Shown one piece after another: positions 43,113-52,792 of a stretch of 54,516 bases of DNA. Below the pieces are notes generated by a model that saw nothing but the letters and a program-made list of their open reading frames with translations, did no database searches and had not been told where the DNA came from. Positions within the stretch are counted from its first letter, which is position 1. Each line of letters starts with the position of its first letter. Made by a program: the position numbers and the translations under genes. This DNA comes from Anaerolineae bacterium (GTDB taxonomy: Bacteria > Chloroflexota > Anaerolineae > Aggregatilineales > Phototrophicaceae). The DNA lies in contig JADLAY010000028.1 of the NCBI GenBank assembly GCA_020849765.1, positions 1-54,516 on the forward strand, written 5' to 3'.

Positions 43113-44789
43113 ATGATCATTGATGCGAATACGATTCAACCTGACAGCACATTTGAGGCTGATGTCTGTATCGTCGGTTCCGGCCCCGCAGGCCTGACGC
43201 TGGCACGCGAGTTCGCCAACCAGCCGCTTGACGTAATCGTGCTCGAAAGCGGTGGCTTCACGTCCAACCGCGCGCTCAAGAAGCTGAACGAAGGCACGAC
43301 GGATGGCGATCCGTACCCGAACCCGCGCTGGGGACGCCAGCGGCAGTTCGGCGGCACGCCGCACCGCTGGGGCATCCACATCAACAACTCGGTCGGCGAC
43401 GGCGCGCGTTATGCCCCGCTCGACGCGATTGATTTTGAGAAGCGCGATTACGTCCCCTACAGCGGCTGGCCGATCACGCGCGAGGAGATGGATCCTTATT
43501 ACGAACGCGCGCAGGAACACGTCGGCATCGGGCCGTATGAATATGGCACCGATTATTGGGAGAAGCCGGGCTTCAAGCCGCTCAATTTCGGCACGGGCAA
43601 TCTCGTCTCCAGCATGTTCCAGTTCGGCAGCAAAGACGTGTGGACGAAGCATCACGAGGACGTGACGCAGAAAGCCAACAACATCCGCGTCATTACCAAC
43701 GCGTCGGCGGTCGAGGTCGAAACCGACGACGGCGGCGAGACGGCCACCGGTGTGCGTGCGCTCAATCATGCGCAGCAGACGGTGCGCGTCCGTGCGACGT
43801 TCGTCATCCTGGCGGTCGGCTGCATCGAGAGCGCGCGCTTGCTGCTGCTCTCGCGCGCTAAGCATCGTAACGGCATCGGCAACCAGAACGACGTGGTCGG
43901 ACGCTACTTCATGGATCATCCGCAGTCGTATCTGAACATCATGAAGCCGACCAACCGCAAGATCTTCGACGACGCCAAGCTCTACGACCTGCGCACGAAC
44001 GGCAACTACGGCATCATGGCGAAGCTGACCTTCAACGAAGAAACGCTGCGCCGCGAGCAACTGATGAACGGCTGCTACGTGCTGTTCCCACGCCGCGATC
44101 ACTTCATGAGCGAGGCGTTCCAATCGTTCTTCACCATGCTGTTGACCGTCGTTCACGCCCAGCGCCCGACGCAGGTCGGCTATCACGTCAAGACGATGAT
44201 CAAGGGTTGGAATCACCTGGCGCAGATCGGTCTGTGGCAGTTGCAGGGCAAAGCGCCCTATCCGTATCTGGCCCGCGGCGGCTGGTCGGACATTCCGAAT
44301 CCGTCGTCGCTGTTCGACGTGTTCGAGGTCTTCAGCCTGCTCGAACAGGCGCCCGACCCGACCAACCGCGTCACGCTGATCGACGACGTCGATCCCAACG
44401 GCACGCAGAAGGTCAACGTGCACTGGAAGTTCACCGACATGGATCGTGACACGGTGGCGCGCTCGCGCAAGCTGTTCGAGGGCGAACTGCAAGCCGCCAA
44501 CGCAGGGTCGATGGTCTGGCATCCTGATCCGTACACGAGCGCCAGTTCGGTCCATCCAATCGGCACGACGCGCATGGGCACCGATCCGCAGACGAGCGTC
44601 GTCGATGCCAACTGCATGGTGCATGGCGTCAACAACCTGTACATCGCCAGCAGCGGCGTCTTCGCCACGTCCGGCTACGCCAACCCGACGCTGACCGTCG
44701 TCGCGCTCTCCGCCCGCATCGCCGACCGGGTGAAAGCATCGCTCAAGCGCGTGCCGGAGGTCAAGCCGGTCGCCGCTGCCGCGAACTAG
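43113..44789 (+). CDS. GMC-family FAD oxidoreductase
   Basis: 558 residues from the ATG at 43113 (GGAGG at 43100-43104). The FAD-binding motif CIVGSGPAGLTLAREFA opens the protein. GGTPHRWGIHINNS, FVILAVGCIESARLLL and the C-terminal GMC region SSVHPIGTTRMG, VHGVNNLYIASSGVFATSGY and NPTLTVVALS are all present; H in SVHP and N in YANP are the catalytic His/Asn pair. Likely an alcohol or sugar dehydrogenase; the substrate is unknown. No signal peptide. Followed by a strong hairpin. Confidence 0.9.
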   Translation: MIIDANTIQPDSTFEADVCIVGSGPAGLTLAREFANQPLDVIVLESGGFTSNRALKKLNEGTTDGDPYPNPRWGRQRQFGGTPHRWGIHINNSVGDGARYAPLDAIDFEKRDYVPYSGWPITREEMDPYYERAQEHVGIGPYEYGTDYWEKPGFKPLNFGTGNLVSSMFQFGSKDVWTKHHEDVTQKANNIRVITNASAVEVETDDGGETATGVRALNHAQQTVRVRATFVILAVGCIESARLLLLSRAKHRNGIGNQNDVVGRYFMDHPQSYLNIMKPTNRKIFDDAKLYDLRTNGNYGIMAKLTFNEETLRREQLMNGCYVLFPRRDHFMSEAFQSFFTMLLTVVHAQRPTQVGYHVKTMIKGWNHLAQIGLWQLQGKAPYPYLARGGWSDIPNPSSLFDVFEVFSLLEQAPDPTNRVTLIDDVDPNGTQKVNVHWKFTDMDRDTVARSRKLFEGELQAANAGSMVWHPDPYTSASSVHPIGTTRMGTDPQTSVVDANCMVHGVNNLYIASSGVFATSGYANPTLTVVALSARIADRVKASLKRVPEVKPVAAAAN

Positions 44790-44816
44790 CCCCACGCACA
44801 ACGTCAGGGACGATCA

Positions 44817-44852
44817 CAGCGCCCGCGGTTCGGATGATGAACGCGGGCGCTG
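44817..44852 (+). terminator. Terminator-like hairpin after GMC gene
   Basis: Perfect 11-bp stem CAGCGCCCGCG (44817-44827) and CGCGGGCGCTG (44842-44852), followed by TTGT only. Probably the end of the GMC transcript. Confidence 0.7.
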
Positions 44853-44881
44853 TTGTATGAATGCCTCGTGGAGATGCTCAT

Positions 44882-45541
44882 ATGGCTCTGTTACATTTCG
44901 CTTACACGGTCGATTTGGAGGACTTCCATCAGCGACTCAAACATGAGGTCGTTGTATCGGGCCATTTGATCCCAGGCGCTTGCAGCGACAAGCCAGGGTG
45001 TTAGTTGAAACGGCTGGGGAAGATCTGCGGAGAAACCTTAACGACCTGAAATATGACGAAAGCTGGCTCGAAGATCCTGATCGTGATTTCTCTCATGTAC
45101 ATTATTGGTACTTGATCATGTTGGTGGGCAGCTTGATACCTTGCCCCTCATTGAGCAACAACCGATACGTTAACAGTCATCTCGTATTGGAAAAAGCATT
45201 GCCCATTGTCGGCTGGGATAAAACTGAAGTGCGCAAACTGATTTTTGGCAAGCTGATAGACAATGCGTTGCAAACCGTCGATGAGCAACAATGGCTGCCA
45301 ATCCCGCCCCTTGGAGGACTCTTGAGTCCTTCTGACATAGCCACGTTATTTGAGAGGCTCGAACAGTCTAGCGATGCATTGTTGAATAACCCCGGATGCG
45401 TTGCAGACGCTTGAGCTCATTGCCTCAGCGAGCGGGATTCCACCTGATGTTCTCCTAAGAAATGCTTTGTTGGATGCTCGCGATATGCTCACTACAGCTA
45501 CGGACAGAAAACAATGGCTGTACATGATGCGAGACAGCTAA
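44882..45541 (+). pseudogene. Frameshifted gene of unknown function
   Basis: A coding sequence broken by two compensating frame changes. It begins at the ATG at 44882 (MALLHFAYTVDLEDFHQRL; GGAGA upstream), changes frame near 44975-44995, continues through VLVETAGEDLRRN and HYWYLIMLVGSLIPCPSL. It changes back near 45390 at a CCCC run to give ALQTLELIASASGIPP and ends at TAA 45539-45541. Restored length would be about 220 residues. I do not recognise the family. GC content is clearly lower than in neighbours, suggesting transfer. Sequencing error in homopolymers is the alternative to true decay. Confidence 0.6.
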
Positions 45542-45637
45542 GGACACTTCTTTGACTCTATTTGGTACGCCGAAAAGATGAAAATGTATGATGGATAATG
45601 CGCCGATGTGTCTCTCGCGGTTGAGGCGGCTTTTGTC

Positions 45638-45890
45638 GCCGTTGGCTGAAGCTGCGTGGGGGCCGCAGAGCGGCCTGCAGTCGGCTCAAAGCGCCGACCC
45701 CCTAGCACGGCTAACGAAAATCAAGCCCACTGAAGGGGCTATTAAAAGCCAGGAGTAATTTTGAAGCGCCTTTAGTGCGCTTGATGTGCTATAGCCGGGC
45801 GTTTCAACGTCCGGCGGACGAACGCGCGTTTCTAGTCGCTCTGAACGGATTGCTCCACAAGCTCGTTGATCTGAATGCTAACTTCCGGGC
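45638..45890 (+). repeat. Dispersed hairpin element, copy 2
   Basis: The core 45638-45741 is the inverted counterpart of 32551-32654 (103 of 104 positions equal by my reading). AGCGCC/GTGCGCT-like and GCCGGGCG/CGTCCGGC hairpins follow to about 45825, and weaker, peptide-like similarity extends to about 45887. The open frame leading into the next gene begins inside this element, which is why the later ATG at 45985 is used for that gene. Confidence 0.85.
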
Positions 45891-45984
45891 GCGATTAGCA
45901 TACCCAACTAATCCAGCCCATCTAATCATTGGCAGGGTCGCAGCCGCGGTTTATAGTCTCCCGAAACGGCGCGGGGAGGCGTCT

Positions 45985-48018
45985 ATGCTCGACTACGGGC
46001 GCGAGATCTGCGGCGACGGGCGCAGCGCCATGCGGCGCGAATGGCTGGTGACGAACGGCATCGGCGGCTTTGCGGCGGGCACGCTGGCGGGCGTCAACAC
46101 GCGGCGCTACCACGGCCTGCTGATCGCCGCGCTCGATCCGCCGGTGGGGCGTTCGCTGCTCGTCAGCGGCCTGCGCGAGACGGTCGCCTATGCCGAGGCG
46201 AGCTACACTCTGGCGCCTGATGCGGAGACTCCCGCGGGCTATCTCGGCGGGGTGGTGTCGGTCGGCTCTCCCCATCTGCTGCGCTTCCACCTCGAAGGGG
46301 CAACGCCGAGCTGGACCTACGCCATCGAAGATGCGCTGCTGCAAAAGCGCATCTGGATGCAGCCCGGCGCCAACACCACCACTATCATGTACAGCCTGAT
46401 CAGCGGGGCGCTGCCGCTCAAACTGAGCGCGGAGATGTGGATCAACGTCCGCGACATGCACGGCAACACGCGCGCCGGGCGCCGCCGCTACACCGTCGAT
46501 GCGGTTGATCGCGGCCTTCGCCTGCGCCTGAATGCGGATGCAGCGCCGTTCTACTTGCTGAGTGAGCGGGCGACGGTCGATGGACGCGTGGCCTCGCGCC
46601 AGACGCCGGTCTTCCTGCGCGAGGAGCACGAACGCGGACTCAATCCCATCGATCACGAGCAGCGCGGGCCGACCTTCGAGGCGATCCTGGAGCCGGGGGC
46701 GAGCATCACGCTGGTGCTGACGACCGAAGCGGACGCCAATCTCGACGGCGAGGCGGTCTATGCCGAGCAGCGCCAGCGCGAAGACACGCTAATCGTGCGC
46801 AGCCCGCTGCGCGATGCCCCGGCCTGGATTCAGCAGTTGATCCTGGCGGCGGATCAGTTCATCGTGGCGCGCGCGGTCGAGGGCGACGGCGACGGCCGCA
46901 GTGTGATCGCGGGCTATCCCTGGTTCGGCGATTGGGGCCGCGACACCATGATCGCGCTGCCAGGGCTGACGCTGGCGACCGGACGGCGCGACGATGCCGC
47001 GCAGATCCTGCGCACGTTCGCCCGCTTCGTCAGCGAGGGCATGCTGCCCAATCGCTTCCCGGACAGCGGCGCCGCGCCGGAATACAACACCGCCGACGCC
47101 ACACTCTGGTACTTCGAAGCGATCCGCGCCTACCACGCGGCGACCGGCGACGCCGATCTCGTGCGCGACCTCTATCCGACGCTGCGCGAGATCATCACCT
47201 GGCACGTCGAGGGCACGCGCTATGGAATCGGCGTCGACCTGGAGGATGGTTTGCTGCGCGCGGGCGAGCCGGGCGTCCAGCTCACGTGGATGGACGTCAA
47301 GATCGGCGACTGGGTGGTGACGCCGCGCCACGGCAAGCCGGTCGAGATCAATGCGCTGTGGTACAACGCGCTCTGCTGCATGGCCGACTTCGCGCGCCTG
47401 CTCGGCATCGGTCACGTGGACGTGGCGCACAACGACGAGACGATCCTCCACGGGACGACACCTGAGACGGAAATCGAGCGCTTTGCGCAGATGGCGGCAC
47501 GCGTCCGCGAGTCGTTCGCGCGCTTCTGGAACGATGCGCGCGGCTGCCTTTTCGACGTGATCGATACGCCGGAGGGCGACGACGGCAGCGTGCGACCGAA
47601 TCAGTTGTTCGCCGTCTCGCTGCATCATGCCGCGCTCGATGGCGAGCAGGCGAAAGCCGTCGTCGACGTCTGCGCGCGCAAGCTGCTGACGAGCGCCGGG
47701 CTGCGCAGCCTGGCGCCGGACGACTCGCGCTACATTGGCGTCCATCTCGGCCCACCGGCCTCGCGCGACGCGGCCTATCACCAGGGCACCGTCTGGACGT
47801 GGCTGATCGGCCCGTTCGTCAGCGCGCATTACCGCGTCTACGGCGATAAGGCCGCCGCACTCCGTTACCTCGATCCGCTGCGCCATCTGCTCGACGACGG
47901 CTGCGTCGGCACGCTCGGCGAATGCGCCCACGGCGATCCACCGCATTGCCCGACCGCCGCTGTCGCCCAGGCGTGGAGCGTCGCCGAAGTCCTGCGCGTC
48001 TTCCTGCTCTTGCAGTAA
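45985..48018 (+). CDS. Amylo-alpha-1,6-glucosidase (glycogen debranching enzyme)
   Basis: 677 residues. The N-terminal GDE_N domain is seen in REWLVTNGIGGFAAGTLAGV and NTRRYHGLLIAAL. The C-terminal GH133-type (alpha/alpha)6 domain has GYPWFGDWGRDTMIALPGL near residue 311, MLPNRFPDSGAAPEYNTADA and WYFEAI, and late TYHQGTVW-like AAYHQGTVWTWLIGPFV. It removes alpha-1,6 branches of glycogen or maltodextrin. The ATG at 45985 has GGGGAGG directly upstream; the frame upstream is repeat sequence. It complements the GH13/ABC operon at 12-17 kb in alpha-glucan use. Confidence 0.92.
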   Translation: MLDYGREICGDGRSAMRREWLVTNGIGGFAAGTLAGVNTRRYHGLLIAALDPPVGRSLLVSGLRETVAYAEASYTLAPDAETPAGYLGGVVSVGSPHLLRFHLEGATPSWTYAIEDALLQKRIWMQPGANTTTIMYSLISGALPLKLSAEMWINVRDMHGNTRAGRRRYTVDAVDRGLRLRLNADAAPFYLLSERATVDGRVASRQTPVFLREEHERGLNPIDHEQRGPTFEAILEPGASITLVLTTEADANLDGEAVYAEQRQREDTLIVRSPLRDAPAWIQQLILAADQFIVARAVEGDGDGRSVIAGYPWFGDWGRDTMIALPGLTLATGRRDDAAQILRTFARFVSEGMLPNRFPDSGAAPEYNTADATLWYFEAIRAYHAATGDADLVRDLYPTLREIITWHVEGTRYGIGVDLEDGLLRAGEPGVQLTWMDVKIGDWVVTPRHGKPVEINALWYNALCCMADFARLLGIGHVDVAHNDETILHGTTPETEIERFAQMAARVRESFARFWNDARGCLFDVIDTPEGDDGSVRPNQLFAVSLHHAALDGEQAKAVVDVCARKLLTSAGLRSLAPDDSRYIGVHLGPPASRDAAYHQGTVWTWLIGPFVSAHYRVYGDKAAALRYLDPLRHLLDDGCVGTLGECAHGDPPHCPTAAVAQAWSVAEVLRVFLLLQ

Positions 48019-48174
48019 AGTTGAGCAAACTTTCGCATTTCGTTTGAAAATGCTATCATTTGAAGCTGGCCTCATATGACGGGTGGCGGCAGCGAGTTCA
48101 CACTCGCACACCCGTTGTAGATCCTTCATTTGCAGACAGTCATGTTTTGCGACTTTTCAGGAGGAACAGCATAG

Positions 48175-51100
48175 ATGAAGCGACGTCGATTTGGGCGACA
48201 TCTCTTATGGTTGTCCCTGCTCTTTGGAATGCTGCTGGCAGCATCATCCAGCCTCTGGGCGCAGGAGAATCGTGCCAACAGCGCGCCGACGGCGACCGTC
48301 GAAAACACGGTCATCGTGGCGGGCGTTGGTCAGCCAGTCGTCAACAGCGGCACGGTGGTCGATGCGGATAACGATGCGATCACCGTATCGAGTACGTCCG
48401 GCGCCGTCATCATCAATGGCGATGGCACCTGGTCATGGAGCGGCACGGCGGAGGCGGCGGCGCAGTCCGTCGAGGTGACGTTCTCGGATGGCCTGGGCGC
48501 AGGCGCCCTGGTCAGCTTCAGCGTCGTGGCTCAGGCGGCGGACGGCCCCTCGGCGACGTTCAGCGGCCCCGGCGAGCCGGTCGCGGTCGGTACCTCGGCG
48601 CTCGTGCAGTTCACCAACCCCAGCAGTCCCGACCTAACTTACAGCTACGACTGCGACAACGACGGCATCTTCGAACTCGAAGGCAGCTCGTCCGCGCAGT
48701 TCTTCTGCGTGTTCGGTAGCGCCGGAAGCTACACGGTCACCGGCCGTGTGCAAGCTGCCGACGGTGCATCCGCCAGCTACACGGCGACCATCGTCGTCGA
48801 AGATGCGGCCGTCGCAGCGGCTGATGAAGTGCAGCCGTTGGTATCGGTCACGCTCGTCATCAACGAGATCGATTACGACCAGCCGAGCACGGACACGGCG
48901 GAATTCGTCGAGATCAAGAACGTGAGCGCGTCCGCCATCGATCTCGATCCCTACACCCTGGTCTTCATCAATGGCAGCGGCGGCGGTGCGGCCGTCTACG
49001 ACACGATCGAACTCCCGGCGGTATCGCTGGCAGCGGGCGATTACTACGTCGTCTGCGCGGATGGCTCGACGGTCGCCAACTGTGATCTGGACGACAGCCC
49101 GGATTCGAACTTCATCCAGAACGGTGCGCCGGATGCGGTCGGTTTGCTGCTCGGCTCGACTGTGGTCGATGCGGTCAGCTACGAAGGGGATACGGGTGCA
49201 CCGTACACCGAAGGCACGGGCACCGGTTTGGAAGACCCCGGCACGACGGGCAGCGACAACCTCGGCATTTCGCGGCTGCCGGACGGCATCGATACGGACA
49301 CCAACAACGTCGATCTGAGCCTGCGCTGCATCACGCCGGGCGCGACCAACAGCAGTGAGACGACCGGCTGCCAGTCGACACCTCCACCGACGCCGACTCC
49401 GCCGCCACCCACGGGTGCGTCGTTGGTCATCAACGAGGTTGATTACGACCAGGACAACACGGACACAGCCGAATTCGTCGAAATCAAGAACGTGACCGCG
49501 TCGGCGGTCAATCTCGACCCCTACAGCGTTGTGCTCGTCAACGGCAACGCCGGCGGCGCGGCCATTTATGACACGATCGATCTGCCTGCGGTGTCGCTGG
49601 CGGCGGGTGATTACTACGTCATCTGCGCCAATGCAACCACGGTTAACAACTGCGATCTGGACGACGGCCCGGACACGAACTTCATCCAGAACGGCGCGCC
49701 GGATGCCGTGGCGATCACGCTCGCCGGTGCGATTGTCGATACCGTCAGCTATGAAGGAGATACGTCCGGGTCGTACACGGAAGGTACAGGCAGCGGACTG
49801 GAAGACAATCCGTTAATCGCCAATTCGGGCATCTCGCGGCTGCCCGATGGCGCGGATACGGATAGCAACTCGTTCGATTTCAGCCCTCGCTGCGCCACGC
49901 CGGGCGCGACCAACTCGACGGCGACCAGCGATTGCGCCAACGTGACTCCGCCCCCGCCGCCGACGACCGTGCGCATCCGCGAGATTCAGGGTGCTGCGCA
50001 GGTGCCGCCGCTCCTGGGGCAGCTTGTGCAAAATGTGCCCGGCATCGTCACCGGCATCAAGGGCAACGGCTTCTTCATGCAAGATCCGGAGCCGGATGCT
50101 GACGATGGCACGTCCGAAGGCATCTTCGTCTTCACCAACTCGGCGCCGACCGTCGCCATGGGCGATTCGGTGCTCGTCGCGGGCAGCGTGACGGAATACT
50201 TCCGGCTGACGCAGATCTCCAACCCGCAGGTGTCCATCCAGTCGAGCGGCAATCCGCTGCCTGCGCCGATCGTCATCGGTGGGGGTGGGCGCATCCCGCC
50301 GACAACCGTGATCGATGACGACGGCAACACGACATACGACCCGGCGACCGACGGCATCGACTTCTACGAGAGCCTGGAAGGGATGCGCGTGCAGGTCAAC
50401 AATGCGCGTGTGGTCGGCCCAACCAACAACTTTGGCGAGATCGCCTTCGTGAGTGATAACGGTGCTTATGCATCGACGCTGACGACACGCGGTGGCATCG
50501 TCATCCAGCCGGGAGATTTCAACCCCGAGCGCATCTTCCTCGACGACGGGATCACGTTCCCGACGCCGCAGGTCAACGTCGGCGACGTGTTCAGCGCGCC
50601 CATCATCGGCCCGCTCGATTTCACGTTCGATAACTACAAGATCCAGCCGACCGAGGCGCTGGTCGTCACCCCCGGTAATCTGCCGCAGGAGACCGCGGCG
50701 CCCGCATCCAGCCCGGATGAACTGAGCGTCGCATCGTTCAACGTCGAAAACCTGAACGCGCTCGACAACGTGGCGAAGGTCGGCGGCCTGGCCGGGCTGA
50801 TCGTCTACAATCTGGGTGCGCCGGACATCATCGGCGTGCAGGAGATCCAGGACAACGATGGCGAGCTGAACAGCGGCACGGTCGACGCATCGGCCTCGGC
50901 CCAGCGGCTGATCGACGCTATCGCCGGCCTGGGCGGCCCGACCTACGCCTTCCGTGACATCGCGCCCGTCAACAATGAGGATGGCGGCGCGCCGGGTGGC
51001 AACATCCGCGTCGGCTTCCTCTATCGCCCCGACCGGGTGACGTTCGTCGACCGGCCCGGCGGCGGCTCGACCGTGGCGACCGGCGTCCAGATGGGCGCGA

Positions 51101-52572
51101 CGGGCGTCGAACTGACCTACAGCCCCGGACGTATCGACCCGACCAACGGCGCATTTGCGGACAGCCGCAAACCGCTCGCCGGTGAGTTCATCTTCCAGGG
51201 CAACAAGGTGTTCATCATCGTCAATCACTTCAATTCGAAGGGTGGCGACGATGCGCTCTACGATGAACATCAGCCGCGGGTGCTGTCTTCAGAGGCGCAG
51301 CGCGTGCAGCAGGCGCAGGTCGTGAACGGCTTCGTCAGCAGCTTGCTCTCGCTCGATCCGTCGGCGCGCGTGGTCGTGCTGGGCGACTTGAACGACTTCC
51401 CGTTCTCGACGCCGGTGCAGATCGTCGCGGGCAGCATCCTGACCAACCTGATCAATGCGCTGCCGCTGCCGGAGCAGTACACCTACGTCTTCGACGGCAA
51501 TTCGCAGGTGCTGGATAACATGCTGATCAGCGGTGGGCTGGCGGGCATCACCACCACTTTCGATATCGTGCACGCCAACGCGGAGTATGCGGCGAGCATC
51601 CAGGCCAGCGATCATGACCCGCTGCTGGCGCGCTTCATGCTGCCGCAGCCGAACACACCGCCGACGGTCAGCGTGGCCCAACCGGAAGTGATCGTCAACG
51701 AGGGCGACGTCGCCAGCAACGGCGTGACCATCTTTGATGCTGAAAACAACGTCACGTCGGTGGCGGCCACGATTGGCACGGTGACGGAAAACGCCGGTGT
51801 GTGGACGTGGACATCCCCGACGACGGACGGGCCGTTCGGCACCGGAGTCACGATCACGGTGACGGACAGCTTCGGGGCGAGTGCCGAGGCGACGTTCAAC
51901 CTTTCGGTCAACAACGTTCCGCCTCTGGTCAGTGCCGGGACGCCGGTGACGGTCTACCGGAATGAGCCGGTTAACTTCGCCGGGTCGTTCTCCGATCCCG
52001 GCGTCAACGATGCGCCATTCACGATCTCGTGGGACTTCGGCGATGGTGTGACGGATCCGTCCGGCACGCTGACGCCGGTGCACGCCTACGCGCTGGATGG
52101 CGTCTACACGGCGACGCTGTACGTGACGGATAAGGACAGCGGCGTCGGTACAGGCACGGTTGAAATCACCGTGCTCAACCGCCCGCCGGTCTGCGATGCG
52201 GCGATGCCCAGCACTGCCAGCCTGTGGCCGCCGAACCACCAGTTCGAACCGGTTTCGGTGCTCCAGGTGATCGATCCGGAAGGGGATGCGTTGACGATTG
52301 CGATCACCAGCATCTTCCAGGATGAGCCGGTCAATGGCCTGGACGATGGCGATACGTCGCCTGACGGTCAGGGCATCGGCACGCCCGTGGCTGAAATTCG
52401 GGCGGAGCGCTGGGGCGAGGGCAACGGTCGCTTCTACCACATCAGCTTCACGGCGTCAGACCCGCGTGGCGGATCGTGCGCGGGTGGGTTCGTGGTCTAC
52501 GTGCCCTTGAGCCGTAATCCGAACGACATCGAGGTGGATGACGGGCCGATCTACGACTCGACACTGCCGTAA
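48175..52572 (+). CDS. Large secreted nuclease-like protein with two lamin-tail domains
   Basis: 1465 residues. Signal peptide to about 30 (WLSLLFGMLLAASSSLWAQ); cadherin/PKD-like beta domains to ~215; two lamin-tail domains (~225-395 and ~416-585), both starting VINE(I/V)DYDQ and nearly parallel in sequence, joined by a Pro/Thr linker. An OB-like region follows (~600-845), then an endonuclease/exonuclease/phosphatase domain (~852-1155) with SFNVENL, VQEIQDN, VNHFNSKGG, LGDLNDFPFS and SDHDPLLA catalytic motifs. C-terminal PKD-type domains contain ISWDFGDGV. This matches ExeM/NucH-type extracellular DNases. AGGAGG precedes the ATG. No sorting signal is evident at the C-terminus. Confidence 0.9.
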   Translation: MKRRRFGRHLLWLSLLFGMLLAASSSLWAQENRANSAPTATVENTVIVAGVGQPVVNSGTVVDADNDAITVSSTSGAVIINGDGTWSWSGTAEAAAQSVEVTFSDGLGAGALVSFSVVAQAADGPSATFSGPGEPVAVGTSALVQFTNPSSPDLTYSYDCDNDGIFELEGSSSAQFFCVFGSAGSYTVTGRVQAADGASASYTATIVVEDAAVAAADEVQPLVSVTLVINEIDYDQPSTDTAEFVEIKNVSASAIDLDPYTLVFINGSGGGAAVYDTIELPAVSLAAGDYYVVCADGSTVANCDLDDSPDSNFIQNGAPDAVGLLLGSTVVDAVSYEGDTGAPYTEGTGTGLEDPGTTGSDNLGISRLPDGIDTDTNNVDLSLRCITPGATNSSETTGCQSTPPPTPTPPPPTGASLVINEVDYDQDNTDTAEFVEIKNVTASAVNLDPYSVVLVNGNAGGAAIYDTIDLPAVSLAAGDYYVICANATTVNNCDLDDGPDTNFIQNGAPDAVAITLAGAIVDTVSYEGDTSGSYTEGTGSGLEDNPLIANSGISRLPDGADTDSNSFDFSPRCATPGATNSTATSDCANVTPPPPPTTVRIREIQGAAQVPPLLGQLVQNVPGIVTGIKGNGFFMQDPEPDADDGTSEGIFVFTNSAPTVAMGDSVLVAGSVTEYFRLTQISNPQVSIQSSGNPLPAPIVIGGGGRIPPTTVIDDDGNTTYDPATDGIDFYESLEGMRVQVNNARVVGPTNNFGEIAFVSDNGAYASTLTTRGGIVIQPGDFNPERIFLDDGITFPTPQVNVGDVFSAPIIGPLDFTFDNYKIQPTEALVVTPGNLPQETAAPASSPDELSVASFNVENLNALDNVAKVGGLAGLIVYNLGAPDIIGVQEIQDNDGELNSGTVDASASAQRLIDAIAGLGGPTYAFRDIAPVNNEDGGAPGGNIRVGFLYRPDRVTFVDRPGGGSTVATGVQMGATGVELTYSPGRIDPTNGAFADSRKPLAGEFIFQGNKVFIIVNHFNSKGGDDALYDEHQPRVLSSEAQRVQQAQVVNGFVSSLLSLDPSARVVVLGDLNDFPFSTPVQIVAGSILTNLINALPLPEQYTYVFDGNSQVLDNMLISGGLAGITTTFDIVHANAEYAASIQASDHDPLLARFMLPQPNTPPTVSVAQPEVIVNEGDVASNGVTIFDAENNVTSVAATIGTVTENAGVWTWTSPTTDGPFGTGVTITVTDSFGASAEATFNLSVNNVPPLVSAGTPVTVYRNEPVNFAGSFSDPGVNDAPFTISWDFGDGVTDPSGTLTPVHAYALDGVYTATLYVTDKDSGVGTGTVEITVLNRPPVCDAAMPSTASLWPPNHQFEPVSVLQVIDPEGDALTIAITSIFQDEPVNGLDDGDTSPDGQGIGTPVAEIRAERWGEGNGRFYHISFTASDPRGGSCAGGFVVYVPLSRNPNDIEVDDGPIYDSTLP

Positions 52573-52601
52573 CGCGTGGGAAGCTTCAGCCTGAATCCCG
52601 C

Positions 52602-52710
52602 AGCCCGATTGCCCATCGCATTTGTGGTGGGCGATCGGGTAGGCAGGCCAGGTGGCTGTTGTTCAATCGAATGAAGTCTGCTACAACGGGATCGCACACG
52701 CGATCCCGTT
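52602..52710. terminator. Two hairpins after the nuclease gene
   Basis: An imperfect stem CCCGATTGCCCA/TGGGCGATCGGG (about 52602-52639) and a perfect 11-bp stem AACGGGATCGC/GCGATCCCGTT with 4-nt loop (52685-52710). Neither has a T run; they probably end or protect the long upstream message. Confidence 0.55.
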
Positions 52711-52792
52711 GACGTTCTATGCGTAATCATCCGCCGTGCCATGACTTCGACACTCGTGGCGAACTTGCCGTTGGTAGTGGAAAGGTAACCTT

